Source: Sphaerisporangium sp040685555
GTDB taxonomy: Bacteria; Actinomycetota; Actinomycetes; Streptosporangiales; Streptosporangiaceae
Assembly: GCF_040685555.1 (NCBI RefSeq)
Contig: NZ_JBFBIK010000035.1
Location: 4,270-68,269 of the forward strand
Length of the DNA stretch: 64,000 nucleotides
Reading direction: 5' to 3'
Part shown: positions 7,840-16,838 of the stretch, piece by piece
How the letters are laid out: each line of letters opens with the position of its first letter
How positions within the stretch are numbered: the stretch's first letter is position 1
Notes under the pieces: generated by a model
Databases searched by the model: none
The model's input: only the letters and a program-made list of their open reading frames with translations
What the model was told of the DNA's origin: nothing
Position numbers and translations under genes: made by a program

Positions 7840-9144
7840 TCACAACCGTTCCTGGCGGGGGAAGACCACCTCTCTGACCAGGAGCAGCACGGCGGCCGCC
7901 AGCGGGATGCCGAGCAGGGCGCCCACGATGCCGAGGAGCGCCCCGCCGAGGAGCGCGCCGACTATCGTGGCGACGGGCGGCACGGCGACCGAGGACCTGA
8001 ACACCGGCGGCGAGATCACGTAGTTCTCGATCTGCTGGTACACCACGAAGAAGATCACGCAGGCGATGCCGACCTGCACGGAGGTCAGGAAGCCCACGCC
8101 GGACACCACCACGGCGCCGACCACCGCGCCGACCATGGGGATGAGGTCGGTGATGGCCACGAAGATGGCGAGCGCCAGGGCGTAGGGCACCTTCATGATG
8201 ACCAGGAAGACGAAGGTCACGACCCCCGCGATGAGGGAGATGATCAGGTTGCCGGCGACGTAGCCGCCGATCTGCTTGATGATCTCGTCGCCGAAGAGCT
8301 GTACGCGGGTGCGCCGCGAACGCGGCACGAGCCGGTAGGCCGTTTCCTTGATCGAGTTCAGTGAGCCCAGGAAGTACAGAGTCAGCACCAAGATGGTGAG
8401 GCCGCTGAACACCGCGCTGATCACGATACTCGCCACGCCGAGCAGGCCGCCGAACATCTGGCTCGCGAGGTTGCCGCTGCTGACGTACTGCTGAAGTTTG
8501 TCGAGGATCTGGTACCGCTCGTCGACTGACTTGATGAGCGGGTGGTTCTGCAACTGCTGCACGTACTCAGGGAGGTGCTGGATGAACCCCGTGGTCTGCT
8601 CGGTGAGCGGGGGCACGATCGCCAGCCCGAAGCCCACGAAGAACGCGATGACCGCCCCGAACACGATCGTGATCGCCAGACGGCGGGAGAGGTTCCGGCG
8701 TTGCAGCGCCTCGACGGCGGGGTTGAGGCCGATCGCCAGGAACAGCGAGACCACGATCAGGACGAGCGCGGAGCCGGCGCTGGCGATCGACTGCACCAGC
8801 AGCCAGGCGGTCAGTACGCCGAGCGCGGCGGTCAGGCCGAACAGGAACGGATTGCTCCGCAGCGGCCGTCCCGGGCGGCCGAACGGCTGCTCGTAATCCT
8901 TCTGGTCGACCTTGCGCGTCCCGGGCGGCCCGTCGTCGCCGGGCGCGTCGGCGGCAGGCGCCTCGCGCTCGGCCACCCGCCGTCCAGCGGGCCCATCGTT
9001 CGGGGAGAGCTCGGCTCTCGCCGCATGCGTACTGTTCTCGCGACCCGTGTCGCCGGGCGGGTCGGCGACACCGTCGTCGCCGCCTGGAAACGAGGGGAAC
9101 ACGCTGGAGATCTCCGCGCGTTCGGAGCTGCCTGTCTCTGACAC
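7840..9144 (-). CDS. AI-2E family transporter (TqsA/YdiK-type permease)
   Basis: This is a 434-residue integral membrane protein. About 100 acidic, disordered N-terminal residues precede at least seven hydrophobic segments. Family features are LFLAIGLNPAVEALQRR, the long extracytoplasmic helix region with PLTEQTTGFIQHLPEY, and the C-terminal block of membrane helices around ITDLIPMVGAVVGAVVV and NYVISPPVF. PF01594 proteins are named for autoinducer-2 export, but members also move ions or other solutes, so the substrate is open. The GTG at 9144 has GGGGAGA 5 nt upstream. The unusually long charged N-terminus is common in actinomycete members. Confidence 0.88.
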   Translation of the reverse strand: MSETGSSERAEISSVFPSFPGGDDGVADPPGDTGRENSTHAARAELSPNDGPAGRRVAEREAPAADAPGDDGPPGTRKVDQKDYEQPFGRPGRPLRSNPFLFGLTAALGVLTAWLLVQSIASAGSALVLIVVSLFLAIGLNPAVEALQRRNLSRRLAITIVFGAVIAFFVGFGLAIVPPLTEQTTGFIQHLPEYVQQLQNHPLIKSVDERYQILDKLQQYVSSGNLASQMFGGLLGVASIVISAVFSGLTILVLTLYFLGSLNSIKETAYRLVPRSRRTRVQLFGDEIIKQIGGYVAGNLIISLIAGVVTFVFLVIMKVPYALALAIFVAITDLIPMVGAVVGAVVVSGVGFLTSVQVGIACVIFFVVYQQIENYVISPPVFRSSVAVPPVATIVGALLGGALLGIVGALLGIPLAAAVLLLVREVVFPRQERL

Positions 9145-9230
9145 GTCTCCCCGCTGCCCACCAGACGGCTTCCTACGCTTGGTTCCGATGCTGATAAATC
9201 ACGAAAAGTCCTGATCCGGCGCCCCGGCCG

Positions 9231-10304
9231 TCAGGCGGGGAAGGACGGGTGCGGGCCGAGCGCCCAGTACTCGTACAGGCCGTACCCGACGTTGCCCTCG
9301 TACTCGAACCGTCCCACGGCATCGACCATTCCCCACATCTTCTCCGCGTCCTGCGGGAAGGTGTAGGTCACCCCCTGCACGACCGGCTCCGGCCCCTGGT
9401 ACATGCCGTGCTTCCATCCGCGCTCCAGGCCGTACCCGGTGCCCACCATCAGGTGTACGGGCAGCACGGGCGTGCAGAGCAGGTCGAACGGCTTGCCGCC
9501 CGGCGGAGAGAACGTGATGGTGGCCGAGGTGACCTCCCGGGTGCCGGGAGCGTACACGGGACGGTAGTCCGGCCTCCCGAGGTACTCCTCCTCACCCGAG
9601 GGCCAGACGCGCACGGCCTCCTCCAGGATCCGGCGGCCCTTCTCGTCCTCCTGGACGATGCACAGGATGGCGTGGTCGTCGAACTTCATCGGGGCGTAGA
9701 GCCAGTAGAAGGTGCCGGAGTTGCGCGCCTGGATGCCGGGGGGCTCCGGCTCGCCGACGGGGCGGATGCCCCACGATCGGTCCCTGGTGCCCTGCCAGCG
9801 GTCGGGGCCGACCTCGACGCGCTCGTCGCCGACCATGATGTGACCGGTCCACCGGCCCGTCTGGGCCATCCGCACCGAGTCGAAGATGACGCGCTCCTGC
9901 CAGCGGATGAAGTGCCGGGGTTCGAGCGTCGCCCGGATCGTGCCCTCCCAGGCCAGGTCGAACGACAGGCCGTGCTCGTTGTCGTCGAGGACCACCCGGA
10001 GGCGTTTGAGCCCTTCGACGACCTCGACGCGGAAGGGGCCGACGCGCGTGTCCATGCGGTCGGATCCCAGCTCACGGGACGCGCGGACGACGCGGTGGAT
10101 CTCGCGGTGGCGGACGCAGGCGAACGCGTCGGTCACGCCCAGGTTCGGGTACTGGCCCACGCCGATGATCAGCATGAGCTCGTCGGATCCGGCGTGGCAG
10201 TTGAAGTAGTACCTGTCGTAGAAGTTGCGGTCCGAGGTGGCGATGTGGCGCATCACCTCGGGGGCCTGGTGTACCGGATAGTCATCGAGCGGCGACAGCG
10301 TCAT
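9231..10304 (-). CDS. DUF7064/7065-like (carotenoid hydratase/AttH-like fold) protein
   Basis: The 357-residue soluble protein is rich in beta-strand patterns and aromatic residues (NFYDRYYFNCHAGSDELML, RHFIRWQERVIFDS, WQGTRDRSWGIRP). No signal peptide or membrane segment is seen. The repeated W-G-x-R and DRSWG motifs resemble the tandem lipocalin-like domains of CrtC/AttH-related proteins common in mycobacteria and other actinomycetes, often near lipid or steroid catabolism genes. The biochemical role is not established. ATG 10304 was chosen over an upstream extension because GTGGAG lies 6 nt before it. No catabolic partner genes are adjacent. Confidence 0.65.
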   Translation of the reverse strand: MTLSPLDDYPVHQAPEVMRHIATSDRNFYDRYYFNCHAGSDELMLIIGVGQYPNLGVTDAFACVRHREIHRVVRASRELGSDRMDTRVGPFRVEVVEGLKRLRVVLDDNEHGLSFDLAWEGTIRATLEPRHFIRWQERVIFDSVRMAQTGRWTGHIMVGDERVEVGPDRWQGTRDRSWGIRPVGEPEPPGIQARNSGTFYWLYAPMKFDDHAILCIVQEDEKGRRILEEAVRVWPSGEEEYLGRPDYRPVYAPGTREVTSATITFSPPGGKPFDLLCTPVLPVHLMVGTGYGLERGWKHGMYQGPEPVVQGVTYTFPQDAEKMWGMVDAVGRFEYEGNVGYGLYEYWALGPHPSFPA

Positions 10305-10372
10305 CGGTGCTCCACGGTTGGTGATGTGGAACACGTTCTAACAAGCGCTTGGGCAACCGTCAACAACGGAAC

Positions 10373-10401
10373 GCGCCCCCCGGGACGGACCCGGGAGGCG
10401 C
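10373..10401 (-). terminator. strong hairpin between two minus-strand genes
   Basis: GCGCCCCCCGGG (10373-10384) pairs with CCCGGGAGGCGC (10390-10401), with one mismatch and a 5-nt loop. It lies 16 bp past the stop of the membrane-anchored protein gene and so ends that transcript. Confidence 0.65.
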
Positions 10402-10416
10402 GTGCCGCGTTTCGGA

Positions 10417-10905
10417 TCAGTACATCCTGCGCGAGGTTTCGTCCGTTCTGCCGGCCTCGTCGACCCTGCTTGCGTCCTCCACCCTGTCGCCGGACCACCT
10501 GCTGGCATCGGCCGCGGTGTCCTTCATCGAGTCGGCCCACTGGCGGGCGTTGTTCCGATAGAGCACGATGCCCACCGCACACGCGGCGAACCCGGCCAGC
10601 AGCGCGACGGTCGACCAGCGACCTTTTCGCCTGACCGACGGTGCGGGATCGATCTTCTCCGCCGCCTGGACGAGGAACGCGCTCACCTTCGGCGCGATCT
10701 GCTCCTCGACCGAGTGTGCCGCACGGTCGAGCTTGGGTGCGGCCCAGACGCGAGCGTCCTCGATACGGTGTGCGGCGACCTCACGGGCGGTGCTTGCCAT
10801 CGGGCGGACTTGGTCTGCCGTCCGAATGACCTGGGTCTTCATTTGACCCATCCGCGTGCTGGGTATGACCAGCTTCACACGGCGTCTTCTCAGTGTCAGG
10901 GACAC
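10417..10905 (-). CDS. membrane-anchored helical protein of unknown function
   Basis: The 162-residue protein has a long amphipathic helical N-terminal region (about 20-90, many Ala, Glu, Arg and Val) resembling apolipoprotein-like or DUF5324-type proteins. One transmembrane helix (about 99-116, WSTVALLAGFAACAVGIVLY) and a charged tail of about 45 residues follow. The GTG at 10905 has AGGGGAGG 5 nt upstream. Streptomyces genomes carry a comparable gene at this chromosomal position next to ppiA, but I cannot name the family firmly. No catalytic motif is visible. Confidence 0.55.
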   Translation of the reverse strand: MSLTLRRRRVKLVIPSTRMGQMKTQVIRTADQVRPMASTAREVAAHRIEDARVWAAPKLDRAAHSVEEQIAPKVSAFLVQAAEKIDPAPSVRRKGRWSTVALLAGFAACAVGIVLYRNNARQWADSMKDTAADASRWSGDRVEDASRVDEAGRTDETSRRMY

Positions 10906-11072
10906 GATAACCTCCCCTGTCCTCGGGGCCCTGCACGCTCACCTTCCCGCTCGAAAGCGGCTCAATCCTGACGTGGCATGGGAGGATGCGGGGTAGGTCA
11001 ACAGGCCATAGCCATCAAAACATCACAAATCCGACCCAGAAAACGGGACATATCGAAGGGGGCAGTCCTCTC

Positions 11073-11606
11073 ATGGCTGAGAATCTCATCGCAAAACTGC
11101 GAACCACTCTCGGAGACATCAAGCTCCGCCTTTTCCCTGACCACGCGCCCAAGACCGTGCGCAACTTCGTCGAGCTCGCCGAGGGCGGCAGGGAATGGAC
11201 CCACCCTGAGACCGGGGAGAAGACCAACGCCAAGCTGTACGACGGCACGATCTTCCACCGGGTCATCCAGGACTTCATGATCCAGGGTGGCGACCCGCTG
11301 GGTCAGGGCATCGGCGGCCCGGGTTACGACTTCGACGACGAGATCCACCCTGACCTGCAGTTCAACCGGCCCTACCTGCTCGCAATGGCCAACGCCGGCA
11401 AGCGCTTCGGCCGGGGTACGAACGGTTCGCAGTTCTTCATCACGGTCGTCCCGACGCCGCACCTCAACGGCAAGCACACCATCTTCGGCGAGGTGATCGA
11501 GGGGGCGGACGTCGTCGACGCGATCTCCAAGGCCCAGACCAGGCAGGAGCGCCCGGTCCCCGAGATCGTCCTGCAGGAGGTCACCATCGAGCGCGTCCAG
11601 TCCTGA
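11073..11606 (+). CDS. ppiA: cyclophilin-type peptidyl-prolyl cis-trans isomerase
   Basis: This 177-residue cytoplasmic cyclophilin catalyses cis-trans isomerisation of prolyl bonds. It shows the family blocks FHRVIQDFMIQGGDP (catalytic Arg), LAMANAG, GSQFFIT and LNGKHTIFGEV. It carries an insertion after NFVELAEGG (REWTHPETGEKTNAK) that is typical of actinobacterial PpiA. ATG 11073 is preceded by GAAGGGGG. Its place next to crgA, trpG and pknB matches the oriC-proximal order known in Mycobacterium and Streptomyces (ppiA is Rv0009 in M. tuberculosis). Confidence 0.93.
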   Translation: MAENLIAKLRTTLGDIKLRLFPDHAPKTVRNFVELAEGGREWTHPETGEKTNAKLYDGTIFHRVIQDFMIQGGDPLGQGIGGPGYDFDDEIHPDLQFNRPYLLAMANAGKRFGRGTNGSQFFITVVPTPHLNGKHTIFGEVIEGADVVDAISKAQTRQERPVPEIVLQEVTIERVQS

Positions 11607-11657
11607 GCCCACGCGGGCCCGGCGTGACGCCGGTCCCGCGCGCGAAGGCTCTCCGAA

Positions 11658-11683
11658 GGCGGCCCCGGGGACCCGGGGCCGCC
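11658..11683 (+). terminator. hairpin after ppiA
   Basis: GGCGGCCCCGGG (11658-11669) pairs with CCCGGGGCCGCC (11672-11683), about 50 bp after the ppiA stop. It is very stable and has no T run. Confidence 0.6.
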
Positions 11684-11789
11684 CGGAGTCATGATTTCGC
11701 CGGGGCGCCCATGGCGCCGGGCACCCAGAGGCGTGAATAGGGTGGCAGTCTGTGGATAAGCGCACAGGCGAAGGGGCCTCGAACAGGCG

Positions 11790-12665
11790 ATGACCACTCA
11801 GCCAGATCACCCGAACCAAGCGGACCGACCTCACGGGCAGGCGCAGCCTGATCCGAACGCGGGCGAGGTCCCCACGTGCTACAGGCACCCCGATCGCGAG
11901 ACCTACGTGCGGTGCCAGCGCTGCGACCGATCGATCTGCCCCGACTGCATGCGGGTGGCCTCGGTCGGCCACCAGTGCGTCGAGTGCGTGCGCGAGAGCG
12001 GCAGGAACATCCGCCAGGCAGAGGCCCCGTTCGGCGGCAGGCCCGTGACCACGCCCGTGGTGACCTGGACGCTGATGGCGATCAACGTGCTGTTCTACCT
12101 CGGCGAGGTGGTCGACGCGTCACTGGTCGACCGGTTCGAGATGTCGGCGCCCTGGGTCGCCGCCGGTGAGTGGTGGCGCATGCTGACCGGTGCGTTCCTG
12201 CACGCGCCGCCGCCGTCCTACTGGCACATCCTGTTCAACATGTGGGCCCTGTACGTCATCGGGCCACAGCTCGAAAGGATGCTCGGCTCGCTGAGGTTCG
12301 GGGCCGTGTACCTGCTGGCGGCGCTCGGCGGCTCGGTGGCCGTCTACCTGACCGGTTCGGCTTCCGTGGGGGCCTCGGGCGCGATCTACGGCCTGTTCGG
12401 CGCGATGTTCGTGGTCGCCCGCCGGCTGGGATTCGACGTGCGCGGCGTGCTCTGGCTGATCGGCATCAACGTCGTGCTGACCTTCGTGATCCCGGGGATC
12501 AGCTGGCAGGGCCACCTGGGCGGCCTGGTCACGGGCGCGCTCGTGACGGCCCTGTTCGCCTACGCGCCCAGCAGGAACCGCAAGGCCTTCCAGCTCGGTA
12601 CGGCTCTCGCGGTGCTGGCCGTATACGTGCTGATCGTGGTGTTCTTCACGCCTCTGAGCGGCTAG
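11790..12665 (+). CDS. rhomboid-family intramembrane serine protease with N-terminal zinc finger
   Basis: The 291-residue protein has an N-terminal B-box-like cysteine cluster at about 30-66 (CYRHP, CQRC, CPDC, CVEC), then six to seven membrane helices. The catalytic dyad is Ser196 in GASGAIYG and His242 in QGHLGG. The oxyanion-side HILFN Asn150 is also present. Rhomboids cleave other membrane proteins within the bilayer, but substrates in actinomycetes are mostly unknown. The zinc-finger arrangement is common in actinobacterial members. ATG 11790 was chosen; no clear Shine-Dalgarno sequence is seen. It sits between ppiA and crgA, an arrangement conserved in this order. Confidence 0.92.
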   Translation: MTTQPDHPNQADRPHGQAQPDPNAGEVPTCYRHPDRETYVRCQRCDRSICPDCMRVASVGHQCVECVRESGRNIRQAEAPFGGRPVTTPVVTWTLMAINVLFYLGEVVDASLVDRFEMSAPWVAAGEWWRMLTGAFLHAPPPSYWHILFNMWALYVIGPQLERMLGSLRFGAVYLLAALGGSVAVYLTGSASVGASGAIYGLFGAMFVVARRLGFDVRGVLWLIGINVVLTFVIPGISWQGHLGGLVTGALVTALFAYAPSRNRKAFQLGTALAVLAVYVLIVVFFTPLSG

Positions 12666-12691
12666 GCCACCCTGTGGCGGAGCTGCTTCCC

Positions 12692-12718
12692 CAGGTTGTG
12701 GATAAAACCTGTGGAAAA
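12692..12718 (+). promoter_or_regulatory. DnaA-box-like pair inside a small hairpin, after the rhomboid gene
   Basis: TGTGGATAA (12697-12705) is a perfect DnaA box (reverse of TTATCCACA), and TGTGGAAAA (12710-12718) is a one-mismatch copy 13 bp on. CAGGTT/AACCTG also form a stem around the first box. A further perfect TGTGGATAA occurs at 11751-11759. Whether DnaA binds here is untested. Confidence 0.35.
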
Positions 12719-12756
12719 ATGTCCGCCACCTGCCGGGCGTGGCGTCGGGTGAGCTG

Positions 12757-13002
12757 TTATCGCCAGCGTGTGGACAGGACCACGCCGAAGATGATGAAGA
12801 CGAAGCCGATCAGAAGGTTCCAGTTGCTCAGGGCGCCGATGCCCGGAGCGTTCGGAGCGATGTAGTAGACCGCGATCCACAGGATGCCGATGATCCACGA
12901 AGCGACCATGACCGGTGCCAGCCAGCGGGGGCTCACCTTGACCTGCTGCGACTTCTGCGGCGGGGTGTAGACCGCCTTCTTGCGAGTGTGAGACTTGGGC
13001 AC
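12757..13002 (-). CDS. crgA: cell division protein CrgA
   Basis: This 81-residue protein has a basic N-terminus beginning MPKSHTRKKA and two membrane helices (about 32-50 and 62-77) separated by a short loop (APNAPGIGALSNWN). This is the standard CrgA pattern, including the conserved P-x-W before helix 1 and the I-x-x-LSNWN motif. CrgA stabilises the actinobacterial divisome by contacting FtsZ and penicillin-binding proteins. Its position between ppiA and trpG-pknB is diagnostic. An RBS-like GGAGAG lies just upstream of ATG 13002. Confidence 0.93.
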   Translation of the reverse strand: MPKSHTRKKAVYTPPQKSQQVKVSPRWLAPVMVASWIIGILWIAVYYIAPNAPGIGALSNWNLLIGFVFIIFGVVLSTRWR

Positions 13003-13393
13003 GGCAGCTCTCCTGGTGGGGACCCGCGCGGTGTCGCGGGCTCTGGCAGCCAGCGTAGTCGCTGGTGTAGGAAGACCCGAGTAAGCCTAGTCGGCGCGGG
13101 GCTCGAACGGCGATTCCAGGCCGAACAAGCTCTCGTTCACGGCATGAAATCGTGAATACGGTCGCGCAAAGTCTCGGTCAAGGGCCCGGGTGTCGTCCGG
13201 GCGGTGCGCTTTCGCCGCGAATAGCCTCACCTGGCGGGGCGTGGACCGCACGCCGCCCACCCCTGATCCGGATATTTCATGACTATGTCGCCTGCTGTGG
13301 ACGCATGTACTCGGTGAAGAGGCTCGACGAGCCCAGGATGCCCGCCGGCCGCCGGGAGGGGGCCCGGGCGTGCCATGGGGTGGCTGAGCCGTC
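13003..13393. other. 390-bp intergenic region between crgA and the sortase gene
   Basis: The region holds the divergent crgA promoter and sequence upstream of the sortase. It includes a GC-rich inverted segment (GACCCGCGCGGTGTCGCGGGCTC) at about 13020-13045. A short frame 13304-13397 overlaps the sortase start as a TGA/GTG overlap, but its composition gives no support for a real protein. No other gene is seen. Confidence 0.35.
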
Positions 13394-14011
13394 GTGAGGG
13401 CGCTGCTGCGCACCTGTGGCGAGCTCAGCATCACCGGCGGCCTCGTCATGCTCCTGTTCTGCGGCTACCTGCTCTGGGGCACCAGCTCGTACACCGAGTG
13501 GTACCAGCGCATCCTCAAACAGCAGCTGCTGGACGGCCCGAAGCACGCGAAGCTCGCCAAGATCGACGTGGGCGACGCCGTCGCGCTCATCAGGATCCCC
13601 CGCCTCGGACGCGACTACGAGTACGCCATCCTCGAAGGCGTCACCTCCGAGGACCTGCGCAGGGGGCCGGGACACTACCCCGGCACGGCGCTGCCGGGCA
13701 TGGTCGGCAACTTCGTCCTTTCCGGGCACCGCACCACCTACGCCGCCCCCTTCAACCGCATCGACGAGCTGCGTCGCGGCGACGCCATCATCATCGAGGC
13801 CCCCGAAGCGCGCTACACCTACCGGGTGTCGAGCAAGAAGGTCGTCTACCCGGAGGCGGTGGACGTCATCGCCCCGATGCCCGGCCACCCGGAGAGCCGG
13901 CCGACCAAAGCCATGATCACTCTGACGACCTGCCATCCGGAGTACTCCGCCCGGCAGCGGCTCATCGTCTTCGGCGTCCTTTCGAGCAAGCAGGACCGCC
14001 GATCGGCCTGA
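13394..14011 (+). CDS. class E sortase
   Basis: The 205-residue protein has an N-terminal membrane helix (about 11-28) and a sortase catalytic domain. The triad-like residues are His112 (LSGHRTTY), Cys180 (TLTTCHPEYS) and Arg188 (ARQRLIV). Class E sortases of high-GC Gram-positives join LAxTG proteins to peptidoglycan. The TLTTC motif and Tyr in HPEYS are typical of this class. GTG 13394 is weakly supported by its upstream sequence. The gene precedes a 52-residue membrane peptide and trpG, a conserved Streptomyces/Streptosporangiales arrangement. No LAxTG substrate gene is visible in this window. Confidence 0.9.
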   Translation: MRALLRTCGELSITGGLVMLLFCGYLLWGTSSYTEWYQRILKQQLLDGPKHAKLAKIDVGDAVALIRIPRLGRDYEYAILEGVTSEDLRRGPGHYPGTALPGMVGNFVLSGHRTTYAAPFNRIDELRRGDAIIIEAPEARYTYRVSSKKVVYPEAVDVIAPMPGHPESRPTKAMITLTTCHPEYSARQRLIVFGVLSSKQDRRSA

Positions 14012-14096
14012 CAGAGCCCGCCGTACGCGCGAGCCGCCGGACGGCCACACCGAAGCAGCCCCGTCCCCGAGCGCGGGCGGAAGTGAGGGGGAGTCG

Positions 14097-14255
14097 ATGT
14101 ACGGATGGATCTGGCGGGTCATCCCCGGCGGGACCGGGGCCAAGGTGGTCACCGTGCTGTTGCTGGCGGGCCTGGCCGGGGTCGTACTCTGGTACGTGGT
14201 GTTCCCCAAGCTAGAGCCGCACGTACCCCTCGACAGGGTGACCGTAGGCCGATGA
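14097..14255 (+). CDS. 52-residue single-pass membrane peptide between sortase and trpG
   Basis: ATG 14097 behind GAGGGGGA opens a 52-codon frame with a Trp-rich start (MYGWIWRVIPGG), one membrane helix (about 16-36) and a short tail ending PLDRVTVGR. Its TGA (14253-14255) overlaps the trpG start in an ATGA, so the two are translationally coupled. A similar short protein occupies this position in Streptomyces as far as I recall. Function is unknown; an outward-facing tail beside the sortase gene suggests an envelope role, which is inference. Confidence 0.75.
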   Translation: MYGWIWRVIPGGTGAKVVTVLLLAGLAGVVLWYVVFPKLEPHVPLDRVTVGR

Positions 14256-14824
14256 CCCGCCTGCTCGTCGTGGACAACCATGACAGTTTCGTCCACACGA
14301 TCGTGCAGTACCTCCGGCAGCTGGGCGCCGAGTGCGACGTCCGGCCGCGCGACCACGTGCGCGTCGAGGACGCCGAGGGATTCGACGGGGTGGTCATCAG
14401 CCCCGGTCCCGGCACGCCAGAGGCGGCCGGGGTCAGCGTCCCCCTGGTGACCTTCTGCGCCGAGTCAAGCCTTCCCCTGCTCGGCGTCTGCCTCGGGCAC
14501 CAGGCCATCGCCGTCGCGTACGGAGGCGTCGTCGCCCGCGCGCCCGAGCTGATGCACGGCCGTACCAGCGAGATCGCCCACGACGGCAGGGGCGTGTTCG
14601 AGGGGCTTCCCTCGCCGGTCACCATGACGCGGTACCACTCGCTGGCCGTCGTCCCGGACACGATGCCCGACGTCCTGGAGGTCAGCGCCGTCACCGAATC
14701 GGGGATCATCATGGGCCTCAGGCACCGGGCGGCGCGCGTCGAGGGCGTGCAGTTCCACCCCGAGTCGGTGCTCTCCGACCACGGGCACCGACTTCTCGCG
14801 AACTGGCTGGCTCAGATCGTGTAA
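14252..14824 (+). CDS. trpG: glutamine amidotransferase of anthranilate/aminodeoxychorismate synthase
   Basis: The 190-residue class I amidotransferase releases ammonia from glutamine for chorismate amination. The catalytic nucleophile is Cys80 in GVCLGHQA. His169 and Glu171 in QFHPES complete the triad. The oxyanion segment SPGPGTP lies at 50-56. The gene at this oriC-proximal place is annotated trpG or pabA in different genomes and may serve both tryptophan and folate synthesis. No synthase large subunit is adjacent. The start overlaps the stop of the preceding small gene. Confidence 0.92.
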   Translation: MTRLLVVDNHDSFVHTIVQYLRQLGAECDVRPRDHVRVEDAEGFDGVVISPGPGTPEAAGVSVPLVTFCAESSLPLLGVCLGHQAIAVAYGGVVARAPELMHGRTSEIAHDGRGVFEGLPSPVTMTRYHSLAVVPDTMPDVLEVSAVTESGIIMGLRHRAARVEGVQFHPESVLSDHGHRLLANWLAQIV

Positions 14825-14854
14825 CGCCGAGGGGCTCTGTGACGACTATCGGAT

Positions 14855-14893
14855 GAGGGTCTCCGCCGTCGCCCCCGAGCGGCGGAGATCCTC
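14855..14893. terminator. bidirectional terminator between convergent trpG and pknB
   Basis: GAGGGTCTCCGCCG (14855-14868) pairs with CGGCGGAGATCCTC (14880-14893) with one mismatch and an 11-nt loop. It is followed by TTCT and lies 16 bp before the pknB stop, so it can serve both genes. Confidence 0.7.
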
Positions 14894-14908
14894 TTCTCAT
14901 GTCAGGCG

Positions 14909-16756
<1,848 letters not shown>

Positions 16757-16838
16757 TTCCTGCACTGTCCCTTGCCGTTCATCTTGGGTACCGGCCCGCG
16801 GTGCGGCTGCCGGTGTCCATCATCGACCCCGCGCCGCA

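Noticed and set aside
9199..9417. Minus-strand 72-codon frame at the end of the DUF7064-like gene
   Set aside because: Out-of-frame shadow of the real gene.
11751..12718. Replication origin
   Set aside because: Only two or three DnaA-like boxes, no AT-rich unwinding region and no dnaA or dnaN; gene order places oriC outside the window.
13304..13397. Short coupled ORF directly before the sortase gene
   Set aside because: The TGA/GTG overlap is suggestive, but there is no ribosome binding site and the peptide is Arg/Gly-rich with no helix or conserved pattern.
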